Shown: one piece after another, positions 25,591 through 34,483 of the stretch | Numbering within the stretch: position 1 is the first letter of the stretch | Layout: every line of letters starts with the position of its first letter | Assembly (NCBI GenBank): GCA_944363615.1 | Contig: CALVUQ010000002.1 | Coordinates: 1 to 64,000 of the forward strand | Length of the DNA: 64,000 nt | Reading direction: 5' to 3' | DNA from: an uncultured Clostridia bacterium | GTDB taxonomy: Bacteria > Bacillota > Clostridia > Christensenellales > Pumilibacteraceae | The notes under the pieces: model-generated | Told to the model about the DNA's origin: nothing | The model's database searches: none | The model's input: the letters and a program-made list of their open reading frames with translations, nothing else | Position numbers and translations under genes: made by a program

Positions 25591-27579
25591 TTAAGATAAG
25601 CTGTTGATTTCGCTCATTTTAAATATGAATTTTTCCTCTTTGGTACCGCGGAAGAAGTCGGAGGCGAAAATGCGGTTTACGAAGGAAATTTTTTCCAGAA
25701 GAAAAAGCGAACGATTTTCGATATCCTTATAATAATTTTCATCGACCTCAGGCGAAACGTACTTGATGTTCTTCAGCGTGGAGAAATATATTTTATCGGT
25801 CATGAAAACATCGTACGCGCGCGAATAAAGTACGCTTTCCTCTTCGGAAAACACGCTGTGCCCGTAATAGAGATTTTCAAAATACCTTATTCCAAGAAGA
25901 CTGAGGATCGTGGGAAGAATGTCCGCAGTGCAGGTAAACTTGTCAATCTTGACGGTACTCTCCTCGCCCGCGCCTATTTTTATCATAAGCGGCACTCGGT
26001 AAAGGTCGGTCACGTTCTTATCGGTTTGAGTATTCAGATAAATGTCTTTTACGTAATTGGACAACGATTGATAATATGTATTATGATCGCCGAAAATCAC
26101 GATAAGCGTATTATCCGTAAGCCCCTTCTCGTCAAGGTAATCGGTTATCGCACCCACTGCTCTGTCAAGTTCCATTGCAGCGGCGGCGTAATAACGGAAA
26201 GTATTGGCGTTCTGGGAAGCCGTATCCATCCCGTCGGATAAGGGCAGAATACCGTAGCTGTCCATGATGTCGTAATATTTTTCAAGATTCTCGCGGTAGC
26301 CGTACTGTCCGTGCGTGGTGATGGTCGTAATGTAAGTATTGAACCTTCTGTCCGTAGGGAACATCTGCTCCTTACAGGCGGCGATCATCTCGCTGTCGAG
26401 ATTACGCTCTCCAAGGTCGATATAATTGGTCATCGACTCCCCCGTCATGTCCTCGGAAGAGACAAACGACTCGAATCCCACCGCCTGAATCAGATATTCG
26501 TTACGGTTGTAAAACGTGCGAGTACCGTTGTGATAAGACACGGATTTTACGCCGTAAAGATCGTTCATTATGTTGGGAAGACTGTAAGCGATGTTGTTTT
26601 CGGGATAGTCGTAGTTTAGATAATAATCCAAAGGATAGTTGCCGATAAGCGAAAGATTTTCCGCAATGTCCGTTTTTTCGCGGGCATGGAAATTGGTCAT
26701 CGCCACCGAATGGTCGTAAAACTCGTAAAGATTGGGATAAAGCTGTCTTAAAATCTGCTCGTCGGCTTTATGGCCGTTGGGAAAAGCCGTAGTATCGCGC
26801 ATAAAAGAGAACCACTCAAAGCTTTCCGCAAGTATGGTTACGACATTGTAGCCTTTTGCCGCACCGAAGCGAGGCACCGTATCGCTGCTGACTTTTTTAT
26901 AAATAAAGTCGTCGATTTCCTGAAGGTCGCCAGTTTCGGTTTTTTTGAAAACCCCTTCATAAATCTCGGAAGCAAAATTGCCGATTATACCCTTATCGGA
27001 ATACACGCTTTCATTGGTTCCGTAAAGCTTGTTTGCCAGAAGAACGTCGTCTTTGTCCGCGTTAAGGGAGAAAACGACAAGCGTGGAGTGAACCCCCGCC
27101 AGAACCGCAAGCATGCAAGGCAACACAATTTTGGTCATGCGCGTAAGTTCGGGTTTCGGGACGTAAGGAACGGGCATGCGCGCAAAGACTACAAATCCGC
27201 TTAAAATCACGCCGCCCACCGAAACATATGTAAAATTGATTTGCAGCTTTTCCACTATGCTCATGGCGTCGCCGCGCAGTTTGAACATGGAAAAATCAAA
27301 AATGGTGCCCGTCATCTCGTAAATTATCACGAAAACGAGGTCGCACACGAAAAACACGGCAAGCGCAATCGAAGAATATACGTGACGCGCGTAATTGTTG
27401 GGGATAAAAAACTGAATAAAAGTCAGCGCCGCAAGTATGGTGAAATACATCCACGGACTGCGGATGTAAAATTTACCGCTTGTGACGAAAACCGCGGTAA
27501 GCTCTATGACAATCGCGGCCGCAGCAAACAAGAACGGAATATAGTTGGTTTTGAAATATGTAAGTATCTTCTCTTTCAT
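25591..27579 (-). CDS. LtaS-family membrane sulfatase (lipoteichoic acid synthase-like)
   Basis: 662 residues. Five hydrophobic helices (about 10-185) are followed by an extracellular sulfatase-fold domain. Key residues fit the LtaS active site: the Glu in ILAESFEWF (about 256), the nucleophile Thr in REKTDIAENLSL (about 301) and the Asp-His pair in IFGDHNTYY (about 496). Family members transfer glycerol-phosphate from phosphatidylglycerol to a growing polymer or act on other phospho-headgroups outside the membrane. It lies 4 bases after a small membrane protein gene and ends in a strong terminator. LtaS versus another COG1368 role cannot be settled from sequence alone. Confidence 0.85.
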   Translation of the reverse strand: MKEKILTYFKTNYIPFLFAAAAIVIELTAVFVTSGKFYIRSPWMYFTILAALTFIQFFIPNNYARHVYSSIALAVFFVCDLVFVIIYEMTGTIFDFSMFKLRGDAMSIVEKLQINFTYVSVGGVILSGFVVFARMPVPYVPKPELTRMTKIVLPCMLAVLAGVHSTLVVFSLNADKDDVLLANKLYGTNESVYSDKGIIGNFASEIYEGVFKKTETGDLQEIDDFIYKKVSSDTVPRFGAAKGYNVVTILAESFEWFSFMRDTTAFPNGHKADEQILRQLYPNLYEFYDHSVAMTNFHAREKTDIAENLSLIGNYPLDYYLNYDYPENNIAYSLPNIMNDLYGVKSVSYHNGTRTFYNRNEYLIQAVGFESFVSSEDMTGESMTNYIDLGERNLDSEMIAACKEQMFPTDRRFNTYITTITTHGQYGYRENLEKYYDIMDSYGILPLSDGMDTASQNANTFRYYAAAAMELDRAVGAITDYLDEKGLTDNTLIVIFGDHNTYYQSLSNYVKDIYLNTQTDKNVTDLYRVPLMIKIGAGEESTVKIDKFTCTADILPTILSLLGIRYFENLYYGHSVFSEEESVLYSRAYDVFMTDKIYFSTLKNIKYVSPEVDENYYKDIENRSLFLLEKISFVNRIFASDFFRGTKEEKFIFKMSEINSLS

Positions 27580-27583
27580 GGTT

Positions 27584-28303
27584 TCACAAAACGTACAATA
27601 TAATCGTAAGACAATAAGTCAGTCCGAATCTTTGACCGGCTACTAGCCAGATGATTCCGTAGTAAACGCACAGCGCAAGGTAAAGCCAGGAAAACGAGGA
27701 AGCGGTGACGAAAAATTCGATTATTCCGAAAGTAAGCAGCAGCGATATCCCGCCGTAGGGAATGTATTTTCCGCCGACAAAAAGTTTCCTGAATCCCGTT
27801 TCCGTCAGAAAGATGAAGTACACCGCCAAAAGCAGTTTGACCGCCGCATAGGCGTACATGCAAAGATTTGACGCAAGCGTAAGTCCCGTGACTTTTTCTC
27901 CCAGTTCCAGCACTATTTTAAACTGAAAATTAAGCGCAATACCCACCGCAAGAATCGGCACAACGGTCATTGCATAAAGGATTGCGGTACGACGAAGGCC
28001 AAGCTTTTCCTCCCGCTTTATAAAAGGAGTGATTCCCGTCTTTTTGTAAAAGACTTTGTGAAAAAAGACGAAAAACAACAACAGGTAGACGGTCGCGCAC
28101 GCCGCGAAAAGAATTTTCTCCACACTGCCGTAAAACAAAAGCGAAAACAGCGGCTTTTCCAAAAGATGAAACAGTTCCGACAAATACATGCCGCAAAGCA
28201 AAATCGCCGCCGCCAGAAAAAATTTCAAACAGCCGCGTCTTTCTTCCGCGTCGGGATTGAGACGGATAAAATTTTTACTTGTTTTTCCTTCCGTTTCCGT
28301 CAT
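27584..28303 (-). CDS. Membrane protein of unknown function, partner of the LtaS-like enzyme
   Basis: 239 residues, about six hydrophobic segments (about 27-45, 52-82, 105-125, 138-165, 178-200, 203-235) after a hydrophilic N-terminus. I do not recognise a family. The gene immediately precedes the LtaS-like gene (4-base gap), so the two are translated together and may act on the same envelope polymer. The ATG at 28303 lies only 9 bases from the -10 hexamer, so the mRNA would be almost leaderless. No ribosome binding site is present and no later start codon exists before residue 39. Confidence 0.7.
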   Translation of the reverse strand: MTETEGKTSKNFIRLNPDAEERRGCLKFFLAAAILLCGMYLSELFHLLEKPLFSLLFYGSVEKILFAACATVYLLLFFVFFHKVFYKKTGITPFIKREEKLGLRRTAILYAMTVVPILAVGIALNFQFKIVLELGEKVTGLTLASNLCMYAYAAVKLLLAVYFIFLTETGFRKLFVGGKYIPYGGISLLLTFGIIEFFVTASSFSWLYLALCVYYGIIWLVAGQRFGLTYCLTIILYVL

Positions 28304-28311
28304 ACCGTTAT

Positions 28312-28340
28312 ATTATAACACATTGATTTTTTTGAGACAA
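28312..28340 (-). promoter_or_regulatory. Promoter of the membrane protein / LtaS-like operon
   Basis: Minus strand -35 TTGTCT (28335-28340), 17-base spacer, -10 TATAAT (28312-28317), which predicts a transcript starting almost at the ATG. Confidence 0.65.
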
Positions 28341-28384
28341 ACTTTTTTAAGCCGCCGTAAAAAATTTCACTTTTTTACTTTATT

Positions 28385-29887
28385 TCAGTACAGCAATCTT
28401 GCAGAAGACGGAACAACCACCGCCGCGTCTTCACTGCCGTTTATGGTGAAATTACGGTTCAGAAGCTCTTTTTCCGGTACTATATATATACGTTTGTCTT
28501 TCCATATTGTCTCGCAATCGGCGGAAAAATATTTACCGGTGAACATGGCTTCTGCCAGCACGCTGTTGATATGCACAATGGCAGTGCGGTATTTTTTGTC
28601 CGCAAACAGCCGCTTGAGTCCCGCTTTTATCTTGCGCGCCACGTAGTCCACGGACTGGGCGTGAGCGTCGCCGTTGCAGAACGGGCATTTGTCCAAAAGG
28701 ACGGTGCTGAGTTCCCTTCCCACCTTTTTGCGCGTAATTTCCACAAGGCCCAAAGCGGACATGCCCATCACGCGGGTTTTTGTCCGGTCGAAAACAAGCT
28801 CCTTTTTCAGTTCTTCCACCACTGCGTTTTTATGCTCCTCTTCCGTCATGTCGATAAAATCGACGACGATAATTCCGCCGATGTTCCTTAGCCGTATCTG
28901 CCGCGCGATTTCCTTTGCCGCGTCCAGATTTGCCCGAAAAACGGTTTCCTCGTGGTTGGACCCGCGCGCGAACTGAGCGGTATTGACGTCAATGACGGTA
29001 AGCGCCTCCGTGTAGTCGAAAATCAGCGTCACTCCGCTTTTAAGCTTTACCCGCCGGTCGAGAAGTTTGTCCACTTCTCCCAGGATATTGAAGGCATCGA
29101 ACATATCATACTGCCCCTCGTAATACCTTACCCTGTCGTAAAACTTGATATTGCGTTCCTTCATCGCTTCGGTAAGCGAACGTACCGTTTCGGCGTCGTT
29201 GCATACTATCGCCTCTATATTGGAAGAAAGCATGTCGCGAACCGTCCTGAAAATCAAATCGCCGTCGCTGTAGACCATTTTAATCCCTTCCGCCTCGTTA
29301 TATGCGGTCACGATCTTCTTCCATTGCTGTATAAGTCTTTTTACTTCGGTCGTTATTTCGTTTTTCTTTGCCTCTAAACACGCGGTGCGCGCGATGAACC
29401 CGCTGTTTTCGGGTTTTAATTTAGTTAAAAATTCGGTAAGCTTTTCCCGCGTTTCCGGATCGGTGATCTTGTTCGATACCCCCACAAAATCCAGATTGGG
29501 CAGAAATATGACGTATCTTCCCGGCAGCGTAACGGTGGTAGTCAACCTTGCGCCCTTGTTCCCAAGCTCCTCTTTCGTGGCCTGAACCATGACGTAATCG
29601 CCTTCTTTGACGTCAAGAAGCTTGGGCATGACTCCCGCCGCGCCCAACACGGTCTTGTGACCCAATGCCTCCTCAACGGACAAAAAGCCGTTTCTGGCAT
29701 TGCCGAAATTGACAAACGCGGACTGCAACCCCGTCAGCACGTTTACTACTTTTCCTTTGTAAATGTTACCCGTGATATACGACGATTGCTTATATTCTAC
29801 GTAATGTTCCTTAAGTTTGCCGCTTTCAACCAGCGATACGCTGGACATATAAGATTCGACGTCTACCAAAATCAAACCTGTTTTCAC
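28385..29887 (-). CDS. rng: Ribonuclease G/E family protein
   Basis: 500 residues, beginning at a GTG (29887). An S1 RNA-binding domain (about 35-115; GNIYKGKVVNVLTGLQSAFVNFG) is followed by the RNase H-like catalytic part with the magnesium-binding Asp residues in ALTVIDVNTAQF (about 305) and GGIIVVDFIDM (about 348). The zinc-link CPFCNG (about 400) joins subunits in RNase E/G. The enzyme cleaves single-stranded AU-rich RNA, including rRNA precursors. It sits next to the SpoIVFB/Min genes, as in many Clostridia, but has its own promoter. Confidence 0.95.
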   Translation of the reverse strand: MKTGLILVDVESYMSSVSLVESGKLKEHYVEYKQSSYITGNIYKGKVVNVLTGLQSAFVNFGNARNGFLSVEEALGHKTVLGAAGVMPKLLDVKEGDYVMVQATKEELGNKGARLTTTVTLPGRYVIFLPNLDFVGVSNKITDPETREKLTEFLTKLKPENSGFIARTACLEAKKNEITTEVKRLIQQWKKIVTAYNEAEGIKMVYSDGDLIFRTVRDMLSSNIEAIVCNDAETVRSLTEAMKERNIKFYDRVRYYEGQYDMFDAFNILGEVDKLLDRRVKLKSGVTLIFDYTEALTVIDVNTAQFARGSNHEETVFRANLDAAKEIARQIRLRNIGGIIVVDFIDMTEEEHKNAVVEELKKELVFDRTKTRVMGMSALGLVEITRKKVGRELSTVLLDKCPFCNGDAHAQSVDYVARKIKAGLKRLFADKKYRTAIVHINSVLAEAMFTGKYFSADCETIWKDKRIYIVPEKELLNRNFTINGSEDAAVVVPSSARLLY

Positions 29888-29922
29888 TTTTACACCGACA
29901 AAAAAAATTATTTTACGCGCAT

Positions 29923-29951
29923 ATTATAGCATATTTTATCGGTCAAAACAA
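29923..29951 (-). promoter_or_regulatory. Promoter of rng
   Basis: Minus strand -35 TTGTTT (29946-29951), 17-base spacer, -10 TATAAT (29923-29928). It lies between the M50 protease stop and rng. Confidence 0.55.
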
Positions 29952-29955
29952 CGAA

Positions 29956-30867
29956 TTAAGGCATATTGCTTGAATTTATATCGTTTTTTCGGCGTTTTTT
30001 TTGCGCGTTTTTTCCGCTTTTTTGAAAGGCGCAGGCTTGTATTACTTCCGATACGGTTCCGCCGTAGGCTTCGGACGGAAGACGCTCCAGGTCGCACTCG
30101 GAAAACTCCGCCAACGGGCGAAGATTGGCGTCCACTACGAAGAATTCGGTATAATAATTGGAATTCAGCCACTTGAAAAGCATGCGCGACGGGGCGTCCG
30201 CGCGCAGCATTATCCTTTGAATGCGCACTCCTTTCTTCGCCTTTTTGCTTCTTACCGAAAGCTGATACAGCCTTTGATAACGGCACCTGTTGTCCGGTAT
30301 TAAAGTGGACAGTATTATAAACGCGGACATGGACGCATACGAGAGATTAGCCCCGAAAAAGCAGGACGCAACGAACAAAGCCGCAAACAGCACTCCCGCA
30401 ACGTAACCGCAAATCCTCAGCTTTTTATAGGCGGCTGCGCGGTTATGCTTTCGCGAAAGCAAAGCAAGCACGATTCTTCCGCCGTCAAGAGGATAAACGG
30501 GCAGCAGATTTACCGCCGCTATCGATAAACACGCATAGGCGAAATTTTCCGTAAAAAAGTAAGTTTCAGGTACTATCCACCAAAGCGCGATGCAGAAAAT
30601 CAGAAGTATGACGTTAAGCAGCGGCCCCGCGGCGGCGATTAAACACTCGTCGCGCCAGTCGGCGTCCTCAAATTCCCCTATGAGCGCGGCTCCGTACGGC
30701 ATAAGCCTGAACTCGTTAAGCGCGTATCCGAGTTTTGACGCGCAACGGGCATGGGCAAGCTCATGCAGAAGGACGGCCGTAAAGTAGGATACAAACTGGC
30801 CGAAAAAGCCGAAAAACGTCATTGCAAGCGCAAGGACGTAGACGAATACAGATACACGGATTTTCAA
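29956..30867 (-). CDS. M50 site-2-type membrane metalloprotease (SpoIVFB-like)
   Basis: 303 residues. The zinc motif LLHELAHA (His35, Glu36, His39) lies in the second hydrophobic segment, and NLLPVYPLDGGRI (about 116-128) supplies the third ligand Asp. Three or four further helices are followed by a basic cytoplasmic C-terminus (about 200-303). The size and topology match SpoIVFB, which cleaves pro-sigma-K in the sporulating mother cell. The genomic position, after minD-minE and a small SpoIVFA-placed gene, supports that relationship. Whether this organism sporulates cannot be seen here. Confidence 0.88.
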   Translation of the reverse strand: MKIRVSVFVYVLALAMTFFGFFGQFVSYFTAVLLHELAHARCASKLGYALNEFRLMPYGAALIGEFEDADWRDECLIAAAGPLLNVILLIFCIALWWIVPETYFFTENFAYACLSIAAVNLLPVYPLDGGRIVLALLSRKHNRAAAYKKLRICGYVAGVLFAALFVASCFFGANLSYASMSAFIILSTLIPDNRCRYQRLYQLSVRSKKAKKGVRIQRIMLRADAPSRMLFKWLNSNYYTEFFVVDANLRPLAEFSECDLERLPSEAYGGTVSEVIQACAFQKSGKNAQKKRRKNDINSSNMP

Positions 30868-30869
30868 GG

Positions 30870-31160
30870 TCAGACTTCTTCCCCGTCGGACAAAAAGTAC
30901 TCCGCTATTTCACTGTAGCCAAGCTCTTCTTCGTCGGTAAGAACGTCGTAACAAACCGCGCTGCGGACAAATTCTTCCGCTTTCATAAAAATCGGCAATC
31001 CGCTTGCCTTGCCGCCGAAAAGCAGCGCCACTATCGCCCCCGCGCAGACGATTCTTATAAAAAGCCGGAAAAAATACCCCCGCGGCTTCCTTTGCGGTTT
31101 TTCCTCCTTAACGCTGCCCACAACAACGTTTGCTTTTGCGATTCCGTCGTATTTACTCAT
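30870..31160 (-). CDS. Small single-span membrane protein in the SpoIVFA position
   Basis: 96 residues: a basic N-terminus (KEEKPQRKPRGYFFRL), one hydrophobic span (about 31-52) and an acidic C-terminus rich in Glu (DEEELGYSEIAEYF). It has GGAGG before the ATG and ends 2 bases before the M50 protease start. In Bacillus the gene in this place is spoIVFA, which also has one span but carries an external M23-like domain; that domain is absent here. It may be a minimal partner or inhibitor of the protease, or unrelated. I do not recognise a family. Confidence 0.7.
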   Translation of the reverse strand: MSKYDGIAKANVVVGSVKEEKPQRKPRGYFFRLFIRIVCAGAIVALLFGGKASGLPIFMKAEEFVRSAVCYDVLTDEEELGYSEIAEYFLSDGEEV

Positions 31161-31187
31161 TGCCGCCTCCGGTTTAAGTATATGAAA

Positions 31188-31218
31188 TCAGCCGCTCCGA
31201 TATGACGGATACGGCTGA
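31188..31218. other. Hairpin between minE and the SpoIVFA-position gene
   Basis: Arms TCAGCCG / CGGCTGA and inner TCCG / CGGA around a 6-base loop with small bulges. On the minus strand only TTTC follows, so it may end or process the minD-minE transcript weakly. Confidence 0.5.
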
Positions 31219-31254
31219 AACTAAAAAAGGAGAATAACGGTTGTCTTAAGCTTT

Positions 31255-31503
31255 TTACACCAGCATGCGACCTATGTCGATAAGGCGGTCGGTTACCGCC
31301 CTGACAGTAAGTATATAGTCGCCGTTTTCCGTGATGTCGATGTAAACTTTAAGGTCGTCTGCGTTAAGATACATGTAATTGGTAAGAAGTTTGTACTGGT
31401 CGGACTTAAGTACGCGCAACATGTTCTCGATTGCGGAAACCTTATCCTCCATCACCACTTTCTTTAACCTTTGTCTTACGGGTGCGTTTGATTTGGCGGG
31501 CAT
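31255..31503 (-). CDS. minE: Cell division topological specificity factor MinE
   Basis: 82 residues. RQRLKKVVMEDK corresponds to the N-terminal MinD-contact helix. LRVLKSDQYKLLTNYMYLNADDLKVYID corresponds to the conserved dimerisation part (LK.D...V...Y..I...D..V). It follows minD by 25 bases with AAAGGAG upstream. MinE makes MinD oscillate and so places the division site. The sequence is divergent from the E. coli protein, but length, motif order and neighbour agree. Confidence 0.88.
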   Translation of the reverse strand: MPAKSNAPVRQRLKKVVMEDKVSAIENMLRVLKSDQYKLLTNYMYLNADDLKVYIDITENGDYILTVRAVTDRLIDIGRMLV

Positions 31504-31528
31504 AACAAAAACTCCTTTCCTTGAATTT

Positions 31529-32323
31529 TCAGACTATTTTACGCATGCGGCGTTTTATTCCGCCGAACAGTCCCCTGTATTTTCTTTGCGCGTCGTAAAT
31601 AGCGCCGCTGCCGAAATGAATGTTTCTGCAAAGAAGCTCCGTCGCGCGGTAACCGTCGCTGCGCTTTTTGCAAGGCTCCGACAGCGAGCTTAACGCGTTT
31701 ATTCCGTCGTCTTCGGGTACGACGCCCGCAACGGACACGCCCAGCATCTCCGAAACGTCGGCGGCGGTAATCGTTTCGCCCGAGTACTCTTTGTCGCCGC
31801 GCACGCGGTTCAATACAACGGAAATCTTTTTTATCTCGTAACTTTTAATAAGCTTAATAACCTTATCGGCGTCGCGTATGGCGGACAGGTGCGGAGTGGT
31901 CACCACAAGAGCTTCGTCGGCGGAGGCCACTGCGCGGTGAAACCCGAGCTCTATCCCCGCGGGACAATCGATGATTACGTAATCGAAACGCGTTTTAAGC
32001 GACGCGGTGACTGCTCTTACGGATTGGGCGTCCACGCGGCTTTTATCGTAACTGTGCACTGACGGCAGTACGAACAATCCCGTTGTCTGCGTATCCTCGA
32101 TAAGCGCCTGTTTGACCCGACAGCGGTTTTCTATCACGTCCACGATATCGTAAACGACCTTGTTTTCCACACCCGTCAGAACGTCAAGATTGTTAAGCCC
32201 CATGTCCGTGTCCACAAGTACTGTTTTCAGCCCCATCGACGCGAAAATTCTGCCCATATTAACGGTAAGAGTGGTCTTGCCCACTCCGCCTTTGCCTGAT
32301 GTAACCACTATCGATCGCGCCAT
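31529..32323 (-). CDS. minD: Septum site-determining ATPase MinD
   Basis: 264 residues from the ATG at 32323, which has AAAGGAGG 9 bases upstream and gives the normal start MARSIVVTSGKGGVGKTTLT with the deviant Walker A (GKGGVGKTT). VLVDTDMGLNNLDVLTG and YVIIDCPAGIELG (Walker B) follow. The C-terminus IKRRMRKIV is a basic amphipathic membrane-targeting helix. MinD binds the membrane with ATP and recruits MinC and MinE. minC is not in the window. Confidence 0.96.
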   Translation of the reverse strand: MARSIVVTSGKGGVGKTTLTVNMGRIFASMGLKTVLVDTDMGLNNLDVLTGVENKVVYDIVDVIENRCRVKQALIEDTQTTGLFVLPSVHSYDKSRVDAQSVRAVTASLKTRFDYVIIDCPAGIELGFHRAVASADEALVVTTPHLSAIRDADKVIKLIKSYEIKKISVVLNRVRGDKEYSGETITAADVSEMLGVSVAGVVPEDDGINALSSLSEPCKKRSDGYRATELLCRNIHFGSGAIYDAQRKYRGLFGGIKRRMRKIV

Positions 32324-32813
32324 TGGTTGTGCCTCCTTTTCCGCGTACTGCCTTTCCATTTTAACGCTTTGAAACGGGAAAATTTTGGCGAAAAAGACGA
32401 AAAAAGTACTGTTTTTGGAAAAAGACCGCTTTATAAAAAAAACTGATTCGTTTCTTTAGCCTGTTTAAGTCGTCGCATGTCCTGCGATTTTAATTATGAT
32501 TAACGTTAAACTTATCCGCTTGCCTTATCGGTTAAACTCATCCGCTGCTTATTTTGAGGCAAGGTTTATTTTAAATCCTTAATTATAGAAAATCCGTTAT
32601 AATAAAGTAATGTCGCGTCGGGCGATAATGATAAAAGCAGGTAACGGTAATTTTCCGTACACACAGGATAAAACATTTTAAAACATATAAACGTTTTTTT
32701 TAAAAGCTTGCGAGCGACGTATAATTGACGTTTTATTTCTTCCGAATCAAACGGATATAGTTTAACGAAACGGGTTTAAATGAAAACAACGGAAAAACGC
32801 GAAATCGAGACAT
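32324..32813. other. AT-rich intergenic region upstream of minD
   Basis: About 490 bases between minD and the terminator of the mreB-like gene. It should hold the minD promoter, but no hexamer pair stands out on the minus strand. No RNA gene or ORF with a ribosome binding site was seen. Confidence 0.4.
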
Positions 32814-32842
32814 AAAAAAATCCGACGGAAGTTATCGTCGGA
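32814..32842 (-). terminator. Terminator of the ppx-maf-mreB-like operon
   Basis: Minus strand TCCGACG / CGTCGGA, 8-base loop, then seven T residues. Confidence 0.85.
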
Positions 32843-32917
32843 CTTATTCTGCAACATTGATTTCTGTATGTGGTTTCGGTTTTGTGTACAGATCGGTTTT
32901 ACGGAACCAAGATAAGG

Positions 32918-33928
32918 TCACTGCTGGGCAAGTATTGCGTTAAGCAATTCCTTGTTCCCGAGGAGTTTTCCTGCGCCCGATATCGCCGTATATTCGGGAT
33001 CCTCGCCTATCGTTACGGGAATACCCAGGACTTCCTTGAGGACCTTGTCAAACCCAGGCATTTTGGAAGCCCCGCCCGCGGCGAAAAGTCCCATGCCGTG
33101 TATGCCCGAAGCAAGCTCCGGCGGGCAAAGATTGGTAATCCCCTCCACCGCCTCGGCGATACGGGCGTAATAAGGCAAAAGCGCCTCATACACGTCGGTG
33201 GCGTAGACGTTAAGCGACGAAGGCGTCATGGTATTGGTATTTATGCCCTTTACTTCCATCGACGCGATGTCGTTGGGATAAAGACTGCCTATTTCCTCTT
33301 TTATTCTGCGTGCAGTGGCGCTGCCCACTTTAAGGCCGTATTTCCCCACGAGAAAATCGATAAGCGCCTTATCCATCATGTTGCCGCCCACGTTGACCGA
33401 GCAGCCTGATATAGTGCCGCAAAGGCTTATAATGGCAATTTCGGTAACGCCGCCGCCCACGTTGACGACCAGACCGCCCTCCGCGGAAGCGACGGGAAGA
33501 TCAAAGCCGAGAGCCGTCACGATAACGTTGTCGACAAGCATGATTTCGTTTACGCCCGAAGCGCGCAGAACGTCCTCGTAAACTTTACGCTCACCTACAG
33601 TAAGACCGGTGGGAACGGCCAAAAGAGCACGGATGCGCGGAAATATTACGTAAGAAGGCAAAATTCTTTTGATAAACTCCTTCATCAAAACCACGCAGGC
33701 GTCGGCGTCGACGATGTAACCGTCCGCAACGGGACACACCACAGTGGTTTTTTCGGGCGCGCGGCCTTGCATCTGCACGGCTTTGCTGCCCGCGGCAAGC
33801 AGTTTCTTGTTTTCGTTTTCGCCGATAAAAGCCACGACGGTAGGCTCCCTCAGCACCACGCCCGAACCCGAAAGGTAAATCGACGTAAACGAAGTGCCTA
33901 TTTCGATTGCGACATCCATGACCGCCAT
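32918..33928 (-). CDS. MreB/Mbl-like bacterial actin
   Basis: 336 residues, typical MreB length. Actin-fold phosphate loops are present as VAIEIGTSFTSIYLSG (phosphate 1), VVNVGGGVTEIAIIS (phosphate 2) and the adenosine motif GLFAAGGASKMPGF. EEIGSLYP is the MreB E-I-G signature region. MreB filaments guide cell-wall elongation. The phosphate-1 loop (EIGTSFTS) differs from the standard DLGTANT, so this is likely a paralogue and not the main MreB. It follows maf with no gap; GGAGG inside the end of maf serves its ATG. It is not followed by mreC/mreD. Confidence 0.9.
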   Translation of the reverse strand: MAVMDVAIEIGTSFTSIYLSGSGVVLREPTVVAFIGENENKKLLAAGSKAVQMQGRAPEKTTVVCPVADGYIVDADACVVLMKEFIKRILPSYVIFPRIRALLAVPTGLTVGERKVYEDVLRASGVNEIMLVDNVIVTALGFDLPVASAEGGLVVNVGGGVTEIAIISLCGTISGCSVNVGGNMMDKALIDFLVGKYGLKVGSATARRIKEEIGSLYPNDIASMEVKGINTNTMTPSSLNVYATDVYEALLPYYARIAEAVEGITNLCPPELASGIHGMGLFAAGGASKMPGFDKVLKEVLGIPVTIGEDPEYTAISGAGKLLGNKELLNAILAQQ

Positions 33929-34483
33929 TTAGAAAAATTCCTCCAGAGTTTCCTTAAGTAACTTAACCGGGAGACCGACTACGTTGTCTTTGTCGCCCGT
34001 AATTTTCCCGACGAGAGGTTTAATCGCCTCATCCTGTATGCCGTATCCGCCGGCTTTATCGAAGGGCGCGCCGCTTGAAACGTACTGTTCCACGACAAGG
34101 TCGTCGTACGGCAGAAATTCCACCTTAGTGACTTCAGCCGCGGTAACGGTTTTTTCGCCGTTAACCACCGCTATGCCCGTGATAACATTGTGAACGTTGC
34201 CGCACAATAATCGGAAAAAAGACCGCGCTTCTTCCTTAGACGAGGGTTTTCCCAGTATTCTGCCGTCTGCGACCACAACGGTATCTGCGCCTATCACCGT
34301 CCCGCCGATACGGGCGAAAACCGCTTCGGCTTTTTTCAGGGCGAGCTTCTTTACAAGCTCCGTCGGGTCGGAAACGGCAATGTTCTCGTCCGCGCCCGAA
34401 GGCACTATTCTGACCTCAAGCCCCGGGATTTTCTTAATAAGCTCACGCCGTCGAGGGGACGCGCTTGCCAAAGTGACAATCAT
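33929..34483 (-). CDS. maf: Maf-type nucleotide pyrophosphatase
   Basis: 184 residues. LASASPRRRELI is the Maf signature, followed by KALKKAEAVFA-type segment, IGADTVV (catalytic Asp region), LGKP and the C-terminal GIQ.....LV..I.GD..NVVGLPV. Maf proteins hydrolyse dTTP, UTP and modified nucleotides and were first linked to septum arrest. The start overlaps the ppx stop by 4 bases, and the next gene encodes the MreB-like protein, the classical maf-mreB neighbourhood. Confidence 0.94.
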   Translation of the reverse strand: MIVTLASASPRRRELIKKIPGLEVRIVPSGADENIAVSDPTELVKKLALKKAEAVFARIGGTVIGADTVVVADGRILGKPSSKEEARSFFRLLCGNVHNVITGIAVVNGEKTVTAAEVTKVEFLPYDDLVVEQYVSSGAPFDKAGGYGIQDEAIKPLVGKITGDKDNVVGLPVKLLKETLEEFF

